DNA from: Musa acuminata AAA Group
Taxonomy: Eukaryota; Streptophyta; Magnoliopsida; Zingiberales; Musaceae
Length of the DNA: 64,000 bases
Assembly (NCBI RefSeq): GCF_036884655.1
Contig: NC_088345.1
Span: 22,787,001 to 22,851,000, forward strand
Reading direction: 5' to 3'
Shown: piece by piece, positions 51,875 through 61,385 of the stretch
How positions within the stretch are numbered: position 1 is the stretch's first letter
Layout of the letters: each line of letters opens with the position of its first letter
Notes under the pieces: generated by a model
Seen by the model: the letters and a program-made list of their open reading frames with translations, nothing else
Told to the model about the DNA's origin: nothing
Database searches by the model: none
Translations under genes and position numbers: made by a program

Positions 51875-54600
51875 GAGAAAATCAAGAAAGGCGAGGTGGC
51901 AAACTCGCATTAATCGCTTTCAATGATGAGGTAATCAAAATCCCCCTAATTTATTTTGAAATTACTTAATTCTTTCATGATGTATTTTCTCTTTTAGTTT
52001 AGAATTAATTTTCTTAAAAATTACATGTTTAAAAAAAAAAATTATGATCATGCTAAGTAATTTTGAAAATGATAATATTGCATATTTTATGATAAACAAA
52101 TAAAATGATCTTGATTGAAAATATGAAATCATGTTTAAGAAGTAATAATGTGTATTACGTTGATTTCCATTGTTATTTCTCGATTTTGATTAAAAAAAAA
52201 TCATGTTTGATTTGAAGAAATGCATAATGATGAAATTGAATATTTTGATTAACAATTTTATGCATGAGATTTTAAGCTATACATGATGATAAGCATGTGT
52301 TATTTTCATGAGTGTATTTGAAAAACTATGGCAAAAATGTGCTCGAATGCATGAATTTGTTAAGATTATTTTTCGGACTTTCTTGATTCAATGTTCGAAT
52401 CACTTAATTGCCATGATGATTTTACACTATTACATGCCTTAATAACATGTTGGAAATTATGTGTTTTGGATATAAAAATTTTTATGATCATGAGCATGTG
52501 TTATCTTCATGATTGAACTTGAAAATCTATAGCAAAACCTTGTCCGAATGCATGAAAGTGTTAAATTTCATTTTTATTGATCATAATAATTCATTTTTGA
52601 GAATCCATTGATCTTGATGGTTTTATGATGAAATTCATTTTTCGATCCTAAATGTTGATGCATGTTTAACATAAATGAAAAAGCATGCTAACATGAAATC
52701 AATCACTTAAAATGAAATACCTAAAAAAAAGGGGGAAAATATATTGTCAATTAAATCATGAATCTACTTATGTTACGAATTTTGTAAACCATAAAAAATT
52801 TTTTTGGTGATTTGAATTTGAATGAGTCATGATCTTGGTTCCGTGATATTTACAAATTAAGATTTATTATGAATCAAGATTTTTTTTCATTAATCGTTCT
52901 CCTAAGATTTTCTTTTGTTTAATTATGGAGTAGGTTTTTCAAAAAGAAATCATGTCTTTTGGTATTCACATGTTCTAATCTTTCATGATATGATTTTTGT
53001 GCAATTCCTTGTATTCATAAAATGTTTATCTCATCACCTAATAATTCTTCTTAATATTCCTCATGTGATAATATGAATACATGAAACACTTATGATATGA
53101 TTTTTATGTAATTCCTTGTATTCATGAAATGTTTATCTCATCACCTAATAATTCTTCTTGATATTCCTTATGTGATGATAAGAATACATGAAATATTCAT
53201 TAATTTGTTTTGATGTATACAAATAAGAAGTTTCGATCATGTATGGTAGAATGTAATTTGACAAATATGGTACCATCATGTTGCAAAATAAATGATGATT
53301 AGGAATCATGCATTAATGATGATTGTATATTTTATGATTTGGCATGATGCATGCAATGATGAAATATTCATGAATTTGAAATGATGCATGCAATACTTAT
53401 GACAATAATGTACATGATGTATTGTGTATGATATGTTTCATGAATGCTTTAAATGATGAATGTTTGGTATCATGATCAACATGTTGATAAATGCTTAAAA
53501 ATTTTAATGTTTGAGTATCATGTATGATATACCCATTAATGATGATTGATTTATTTTTCGGTATTGTGCATGAAAAATAAGGTTTTTGAAATTGTGTATG
53601 TTTTAATTTGAATATATAAGGATGCACAAGTAAAATTGATACTTACTTTTGTCATAATCTGAAAATTGAAAAAAGGGTCTTCCCTTCTTTTTGACAATGA
53701 CAAAGGGGGAGATAGATTGCTAGCACAATTCAAGAAAAAGGCAAAAATTATAAAAGAGAAGAAAGAGCTTGTTATCTTGAACATCACAAGCTTGCCAAAC
53801 AAAAATTGCAAAAGTGCTATCTTGCCTATCTCAAGAAGCAAAACTTGCAACTTGCACATTGCAATAGGAAACAAGAATCATAAGCTTACACAAGAAAGCT
53901 ATCTTGCATTTGCTTTTGAAATTTTTGCTAGCTTGTATGTAGTAAAACTTGCATATCGTAAAAATTGCTAGCTCGTAGTATAAAGAGAAGCAAATAGTTG
54001 CTATCTCAAGAAAATTAAACATGCTAAACTTACACCTTGCAATGGAAGCAAAATTGCGAGCTCAAACATTGCAAAGGAAGCAAAAAATTGCTAGCTTGCA
54101 ACTTGCATATTTCAAGAAGCAAGAGTTGCCTTCTTGAACATCTCTAAATTGCTAGCTTACAAGTTCTGAAATGTTTTAACATTGCTAGCTTGCATGTTCT
54201 AAATGTGCTATCTTATATGCTGTAAAACTTGCATATCTAAAACTTGATAGCTTGAATGTTCTAAGCATGATGTAAAATTTGCTAAATTTTCTGGCTTCAA
54301 AACTGCATGATGATAAAACTTGATATTATGTTTTTCATGCAATAAGTTAAACTAATATTCCAAACATAAGAATAGTTAGACTTCTCCTTTTTGTTGATGA
54401 CAAACGGGGAGAAGTATGATGTTTTGCATAAGTTTATGCATAAGTTCATGATGACGTGTTGCAAGTATTCATGATGAATATTGCAATGACTTGAATTCAG
54501 TTTGAATTCAAGGTTTTATCAATATGGCATATTGATAGGGGGAGTTTGTTTAAACTCCGGGAGTTAAGTTTAACTCCGTCATCAAGTGGTTGTCATCATC
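51875..54600 (+). other. E5 post-gag spacer
   Basis: No gene is present. About 52330-52560 matches the sequence just after RNase H in E1 (7100-7330), with GAATGCATGAA, ATTACATGCC and AACATGTTGGAAATTA. A pre-integrase scrap then follows at about 52620-52750, so the order differs from E1. An array built on TTGCTAGCTTG, CAAGAAGCAAAA and AACTTGCATAT fills 53700-54300. Purine hairpins lie at 53678-53714 and 54381-54414, a 21-nt palindrome at 54517-54537, and two inverted repeats at 54541-54558 and 54560-54577. Confidence 0.65.
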
Positions 54601-54614
54601 AAAAAGGGGGAGAT
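54601..54614 (+). promoter_or_regulatory. E5 polypurine tract
   Basis: AAAAAGGGGGAGAT directly abuts the 3' LTR TGTTGAATC. It is the plus-strand primer site and has the consensus form for the family. Confidence 0.8.
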
Positions 54615-56550
54615 TGTTGAATCTCATATTTTGATAATGAAACTACTTGATATATGTTTATAATTTAATCTGTGTTTTGAGTGACGCAGGATGCTTCGAT
54701 CAGGATGCGACAATTAAAGCAGGAAAATCATGTTGTGCCGAACGAACATGTTAGAAGATTGGACGTCGGGCCGGTGGATCGGTCGACGTATCGACAGAAG
54801 GCTTTGGGCCATGGACTCGGGCATCGGGCCAAGAAGAGCGGGTGTTGTGCCAAGGATATTGGAGTTGCAGAGTCAACTAGCCAATTGGGCAATAGGCTGC
54901 AGGAGAGGACGAAGCGTCGAGGGACCAATGACATGCCGGACAACTTGGTTAATTGCTTAGGATTAATTGTCTCGATCGAAGTTTTGTTTTAAGTGTGCAG
55001 GATTAACTACGATTGAAGAAAGACATGCAGCAGGAGTTGCGCCGGAGTCAAGACAATGATCACGTTGGGAGTTCGAGAGTTCGACGAAAGTTCAGACAGT
55101 CGTCGGAGGTTCTGCGGGAACAAATCCAAGAAGTCCATGAGCTTGCCAAAGAAGCTTGTCGGAACTCGCCAAGTAGATCGTCGCAAGTCCAGGAGTTTGT
55201 CGGAAGTCCGTAGGAGCATCATCGAGGGTTCATCGGATGATCGATGGAAGTTCGCCGGAAGCTCGCCGGAAGAAGTGATTGACGCACCGGAGCAAGTTGC
55301 AGTAAATGTCTTAGGGAATATCGTAGTTAGCACAATGATTAAGTTGGAAATGGGAGGTGATCCCATTAACTTAATCTTGGGGCAATTGGGCCCCTGAAAA
55401 ACCCAAATTGGGCCGAATGGATCAACCTATTCGGACCCTGATTTCTGCTGGGAGGTGCAACAGCCCCAGCCAGGAGGTGACACCGCTTGGGCTAAGTCTC
55501 CGAGCAAGACTGGGCGGTGCAACCACCCTAGCCAAGAGGTGGCACCGCCTGAGCTCAGTCTCTGAGCGAGATTGGGCAGTGCAACCTCCCTTGACAAGAG
55601 ATGGCACCGCTTGAGCTCGATCTTCGAGCTCTGCCAGGAGGTGCAACTGCCTCAGTCAGGCGGTGGCACCGCCTGAGCTTGGTCTTCGAACTCTGGCAGG
55701 AGGTGCAACCGCCCCTGACAGGAGGTAGCCCCGTCCAGAGGCTCAGTCTTCGAGCTCTACAAGGCGGTGAAACCGCCTTAGTCAAGAGGTGCAACCGCTT
55801 GATCCCGGAATTCCGGGAATTGATAGTTTTGAGCTCCAAATTTGAACTGGGTTGGGGTCTATAAATATCCCACCCATTCAGCACTGAAATGGAATGAACT
55901 TACACCGAAATCCTGATCTTGTTCTGTGATTTTTAGAGCTCAAAATTGTTGTAAAGGCCAAAAGTTCTTCTCCCTCTTTTCTTCCAAGTTCTGAGCTGTA
56001 AAGAGAGGAGAGAAAATTCTGTAATGGTTGTATCCTAAGCTCGTCAAAAGGAGTGAAACTGTAACAGGGTGGTTGGCCTTTGCCTATTGAAGGAAGGCCT
56101 CTAGTTGACGTCGGTGACCTCGTCGGTAGAGGAAGCCAAAAGTGGAGTAGGTCAAGATTGACTGAACCACTCTAAATCGTGGTTTGCATTTACTTTGAGC
56201 ATCTTATCTTTACTGCAAACCTCCTCAAAAGCTTACTGCCTTTTGCACATATACGATCATGTTTCAAGCTCTGCATTTTCTGAATCGGCGTTTAGACGTA
56301 AATCGTTTTTATCGTACGAACATCATATTTCAGTTTGCGTTTATGTTCTGATTTCTATCATAACTGCAAACTGCCTTTATATCTTTGCTTTAACTGCATC
56401 TTGCTTGGTTACAAGTTAAAGTGATTTATGAATCGAATTTTCTACCGAAATCGCTCGTATCGTACGAACGCAATTTTAATCGTCGAAAGTTTTCTACTGC
56501 ACTAAATCACACCCCCGCCCCCCCCCCTCTTAGTGCTCTTGATCCTAACA
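54615..56550 (+). repeat. E5 3' LTR
   Basis: It runs from TGTTGAATCTCATATTTTG to GATCCTAACA. It lacks GATGCGCCGAAGAATCG near 54911, which the 5' LTR has, and keeps the GC array (55445-55810), the TATAAATA box (55859) and a C-rich run (56513-56527). Confidence 0.88.
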
Positions 56551-57842
56551 GTTAAAGCAAGGATATAAAGGTAGTTTGTACTTATGATTGAAATCAAAAT
56601 GTAAACACAAACTGAAATATGATGATCGTACGATAAAACTGATTTACGTCTAAACGTCGATTCGGAAAGTGCAAAGCTTGAAATCCGAACGTATATGCGC
56701 AGAAAGTAGTAAGATTTTGAGGAGATTTGCAGTAAGGATAAGATGCTCAAAGTAAATGCAAACCGAGATTTAGAGTGGTTCGGTCAATCTTGACCTACTC
56801 CACTTTTGGCTTCCTCCACCGACGAGGTCACCGACGTCCACTAGAGGCCTTCCTTTAATAGGCAAAGGCCAACCACCCTTTTGTAGTTTAACTCCTTTTG
56901 ACGGGCTTAGGAGACAACCCTTACAGAATTTTCTCTCCTCTCTTTAAAGATCAGAACTTGGAAGAAAAGAGGGAGAAGAACTTTTGGCCTTTAAAACAAT
57001 TTTGAGCTCTAAGAATCACAGAAACAATTTTGAGCTCTAAGAATCACAAAACAATTTTGAGTGCCCATTTAGTGCTGAAAGGGTGGGGTATTTATAGGCC
57101 CCAACCCAATTAGAATTTGTAGCTCAAAATTGTCAATTCCCGGAATTTTGGGATCTGGCGGTTGCACCGCCTGACTGAGGCGGTTGCACCGCTTGGCAGA
57201 GCTTGAAGACTGAGCCTCTAGGCAGAGCCACCTCCTATCAGGGGTGGTTGCACCTCCTGCCAGAGCTCGAAGACCAAACTCAAGTGATGCCACCACCTGA
57301 CTGAGGCGGTTGCACTGCTCAGCTAGAGCTCGGAGACCATGCCCAAGCGGTTTACCTCCTGGCTGGGGCGGTTGCACCCCCCAGTCTCACTCGGAGACTG
57401 AGCCCAGGCGATGACACCGCCTGGCTTGGGCGGTTCAACCGCCTGGCAGAAATCAGGGTCCGAATGGGTTGATCCATTCGGCTCAATTTGGGTTTTTCAA
57501 GGGCTCAATTTCCCCAAGATTAAGTTAATGGGATCACCTCCCATTTCCAACTTAATCATTATGCTAACTATGATATCCCCTAAGACATTTACTACAACTT
57601 GCTCCGGTGCATAAATCACTTCTTTTGGCGAGCTTCCGACGAACTTCCGTCAATCATCCGATGAACCCTCGGTGATGCTCCTACGGACTTTCGGCAAACT
57701 CCTAGACTTGTGACGATCCATTTGGCGAGTTCCGACGAGCTTCTTTGGCAAGCTCATGGACTTCTCAGATTTGTTGCCATAGAACCTCCGACGATTGTCC
57801 GAACATCCGTCGAACTCTCTAACTCCCAACGTGATCATTGTC
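56551..57842 (-). repeat. R4: inverted copia LTR, second part
   Basis: It continues the LTR begun at 48713. It passes GTATTTATAGGCCCC near 57088 and the GC array in reverse (57130-57440), and ends at AACGTGATCATTGTCTT. The last 400 bp or so of the LTR (its U3 start) is missing, replaced by a forward LTR at 57845. Confidence 0.8.
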
Positions 57843-57844
57843 TT

Positions 57845-58857
57845 TGTTGAATCTCGTATTTTGATGATGAAACTACTTGATATATGTTTATGATTTAATC
57901 TACGTTTTGAGTGACGCAGGATGCTTCGATCAGGATGAGACAATTAAAGTAGGAAAATCATGTTGTGCCGAAGGAACATGTCAGAAGATTGGACGTCGGG
58001 CCGGTGGATCGGTCGACGTATCGACAGAAGGCTTCGGGCCGAGGACTCGGGCATCGGGCCAAGAAGAGCGGGTATTGTGCCAAGGATATCGGAGTTGCGG
58101 AGTCAACTGGCCGATTGGGCAATAGGTTGCAGAAGAGGACGATGCGCCGAAGAATCGGACGAAGCGTCGAGGGACCAATGACATGTCGGACAACTTGGTT
58201 AATTGCTTAGGATTAATTGTCTCGATCGAAGTTTTGTTTTGGTGTGTAGGATTAACTACGATGAAAGTTAGACAAGCAGCAGGAGTTGCGCCGGAGTCAA
58301 GATCATGATCACGTTGGGAGTTCGAGAGTTCGACGGAAGTTCGGACGGTCGTCGGAGGTTCTGCGAGAACAGATCCGAGAAGTCCGAAAGCTTGCCAAGT
58401 GAAGCTCGTCAGAACTCGCCAAGTGGATCGTCACAAAATCCAGGAGTTTGCCGGAAGTCCGCAGAAGCATCACCGAGGGTTCATCGAATGATCGACGGAA
58501 GTTCGCCGGAAACTCGTCGGAAGAAGCGATTGACGTACCGAAGCAAAGCTGCAGAAATTGTCTTAGATTTAATCGTAGTTAGCACGTTGATTAAGTTAGA
58601 AATGGGAGGTGATCCCATTAGCTTAATCCTGGGGCAATTCGGCCCCTGAAGAACTCAAATTGGGTCGAATGGTTCAACCCATTCGGACCCAAGTTGCTGT
58701 GGGAGGTGCAACCGCCCTAGCCAAGAGGTGCAACCGCCCAGGCTATGTCTCCCAGCGAGACTGGGCGGTGCAACCGCCCCAGCCAAGAGGTGCAACCGCC
58801 CAGGGCTCAGTCTCCAAGCGAGACTGGGTGGTGCAACCTCCTTTGTCAAGAGGTAGC
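57845..58857 (+). repeat. F6: forward copia LTR, truncated by E6
   Basis: It starts TGTTGAATCTCGTATTTTG and is collinear with the E5 LTR up to the middle of the GC array (CAAGAGGTAGC). The inverted E6 LTR then begins. If GTAGC is the E6 target, its second copy lies beyond the window. The ORFs at 57960-58181 and 58305-58649 are the recurrent LTR frames. Confidence 0.8.
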
Positions 58858-58989
58858 TGTTAGGATCGAGAGCACTAAGAGGGGGGGGGGGTGAATTAGT
58901 GCAGCGGAAATCTTACAGCAATTTAAAAACGAAAGCTGCGTTCGTCCGATAAAAAACGATTTCGATATAAAAGCAGAATCACAGTGCAG

Positions 58990-59400
58990 TTTGCGTCTAA
59001 GCGCAGTTTTGCGTCTAAGCGCAGTTTGCGTCTAAACACAGTTTGCTTCTAAGCGCAGTTTGCGTCTAAGCACAGTTTGCGTCTAAGCGCAGTTTGCGTC
59101 TAAACTCAGTTTTACGTCCAAACGCAGTTTTACGTCTAAACGCAGTTTTACGTCTAAACGCAGTTTTACGTCTAAACGCAGTTTTGCGTCTAAACGCAGT
59201 TTTGCGTCTAAACGCAGTTTTGCGTCTAAACGCAGTTTTACGTCTAAACGCAATTTTACGTCTAAACGCAGTTTTACGTCTAAACGCAGTTTTACGTCTA
59301 AACGCAGTTTTGCGTCTAAACGCAGTTTTACGTCTAAACGTAATTCTACGTCTAAATGTAGTTTTGCGTCTAAAAGCAGTTTTGAACCTTGAAAAGCGTT
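58990..59400. repeat. 18-bp minisatellite in the E6 LTR, about 22 units
   Basis: The unit is CGCAGTTTTACGTCTAAA with variants; the first units are 17 bp (GCAGTTTGCGTCTAAGC) and the later ones 18 bp. In other LTRs the same place has one copy-like stretch (GGCGTTTAGACGTAAATC in the forward direction near 56287), so the array grew inside this LTR. It gives an open frame of repeated VLRLNA, which I do not treat as a gene. Confidence 0.9.
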
Positions 59401-59984
59401 TTACGTAGAAAGCAATTTGCAGTTATAAATGGAATCCGAATGTAAGCGTAAACTGTAGTGTGAAGATCGTACGAAAACACGATTTACGTTTGAATGCAGA
59501 TTCTGAAAGATCAGAGCTTAGAAACTCGTTCGTAAAGGCGCAGAGGGCAGTAGCAATGTAGGAGGTTTGCAGTAATGATAAAGTGCTTAAGGTAAAAGCA
59601 AACTAGAGATTTAGAGTGGTTCGGTCAATCTTGACCTACTCAACTTTTGGCTTCCTCCTCCGACGAGGTCACCGATGTCAACTAGCTGCCTTCCTTCAAT
59701 GGGCGAAGGCTAACTGCCCTTTTACAGTTTCTCTCCTTTTGACAGGCTCAGGAGACAACCTTTACAGATCCTTTCTCTCCTCTCTTTACAACTCAAGACT
59801 TGAAGAACAGAAGGAGGAGAACTTTAGGACTTTACACAAATTTGAGCTCTTAGAATCACTGAAAAGATCAAGAATTCGGTGTGGATCTGTATCCTTTCAG
59901 TGTTGAATGGGTAGGGTATTTATAGGCCCCAACCCAATTCAAATTTGGAGCTCAAAACGATCAAATCGATCAAATCCCAGAATT

Positions 59985-60470
59985 CTGGGATCAGGCGGTT
60001 GCACCTCTTGACTGGAGAGGTGGCACCGCCTGGCAGAGCTCGAAGACTGAGCTCAGGCGATTGCACCTCTCTGCCAGAGCTCGAAGACTGAGCTCAGTGG
60101 TTGCATCGCCTGGCAGAGCTCGAAGTCTGAGCTCGGTGGTTGCATCACCTAGCAGAGCTCGAAACTGAGCTCAGGCTGATGCACCTCTCTGCCAGAGGTG
60201 GTTGCACCTCTCTGCCAGAGGTGGTTGCACCTCTCTGCCAGAGCTCGAAGACTGAGCTCAGGCGATGCATCTCCTGTCCAAAGAGGTTGCACCTCTCTGC
60301 CAGAGCTCGAAGACCGAGCTCGGTGGTTGCACCTCTTGGCAGAGCTCGAAACTTGAGCTCTGGCGGTGCTACCTCTTGACAGAGGAGGTTGCACCGCCCA
60401 GTCTCGCTTGGAGACTGAGCCCTGGGCGGTTGCACCTCTTGGCTGGGGCGGTTGCACCTCTTTCACTATT
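59985..60470. repeat. Expanded palindromic array in the E6 LTR
   Basis: Units of GGTTGCACCTCTCTGCCAGAG and CTCGAAGACTGAGCTC alternate for nearly 500 bp. CTCTGCCAGAG and GAGCTC are themselves inverted repeats. Two exact adjacent copies of GAGGTGGTTGCACCTCTCTG lie near 60196-60235. It is the longest form of the GC array in the window. Confidence 0.8.
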
Positions 60471-61385
60471 CCAGCTCACTTGGTTTGGCTCCAAACCAGT
60501 CCGAACTTGGGCCTAATTGGCCCCTACTTGGGTTATAGGATTAACACCTAATCCTAACCCTAATTAACGTGCTAACTATGAATTTAAAGACATTTTCTAA
60601 GCTATTACAAAGTCCGCAAGTCAAGACTTCTTCTGGCGAGCTTCCGGCAAACTTCCGGCGATCTTCCGATGAACTCTCGGAAACCATTCTGCGGACTCCC
60701 GGCAAGCTCCTAGACTTCACGATTTGATCATAGCGAGTTCCAACGAGCTTCGTTGGCAAGCTCCGATCTTTCTCGGTGAGCTCCGCGAACTTCCAACGAA
60801 CCTTCCAGCGAGCTTCCGAAAAACCCTTCGGCAATCTCCCAACTCATTCTCGGCTAGTTCCGGTAGCATTCCCGACGAACCTTCGGACTTCCGTCGAACT
60901 CTCGAACTCGCAACAAATCCTTCGCGCTTAACTCCGACACTTTGTTTCGCTTTATGTCTTCATCGTTATCATAGTTAATCCTGCACAACAAAACAAAACT
61001 TCGATCGAGACAATTAATCCTAAGCAATTAACCAAGTTGTCCGATATGTCATTGGTCCCTCGATGCTTCGTCCGATTCTTCGGCGCATCGTCCTCTCCTG
61101 CAGCCTATTGCCCAATCGGCCAGTTGACTCCGCAACTCCGATATCCTTAGCACAATACCCGCTCTTCTTGGCCCGATGCCCGAGTTCACGGCCCGAAGCC
61201 TTCTGTCGATACGTCGACCGATCCACCGGCCCGACGTCCAATCTTCTGACATGTTCCTTCGGCACAACATGATTTTCCTGCTTTAATTGTCTCATCCTGA
61301 TCGAAGCATCCTGCGTCACTCAAAACGCAGATTAAATCATAAACATATATCAAGTAGTTTCATCATCAAAATACGAGATTCAACA

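Larger units (their letters stand above)
49011..56550 (+). mobile_element. E5: complete gag-only copia element, TSD GTTAA
   Basis: Its LTRs are 1950 bp and 1936 bp, with a primer site, an open gag, a 2.7-kb noncoding spacer and a purine tract. GTTAA precedes (49006-49010) and follows (56551-56555). It has no pol domain. In the first 330 bp or so the two LTRs differ by about 18 substitutions and one 17-bp deletion, so the insertion is not recent. It is the best-preserved member of the non-autonomous family. Confidence 0.88.
58858..61385 (-). repeat. E6 3' LTR (antisense), expanded by a minisatellite
   Basis: It runs from TGTTAGGATCGAGAGC to ATACGAGATTCAACA, 2528 bp, the longest LTR in the window. 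The extra length comes from an 18-bp minisatellite (58990-59400) and a long GC array (59990-60470). It reads in reverse through GTATTTATAGGCCCC near 59918. The polypurine tract in reverse, ATCTCCCCCTTTTTG, follows at 61386, so this is the 3' LTR of an element to its right. Confidence 0.85.

Noticed and set aside
58990..59400. Possible CRISPR array
   Set aside because: Units are directly tandem without unique spacers, the DNA is plant nuclear, and no cas gene is present. It is a minisatellite.
59094..59408. 104-codon frame of repeated VLRLNA
   Set aside because: It is the translation of the 18-bp minisatellite. An 18-bp period stays open by design, and there is no start context or domain.
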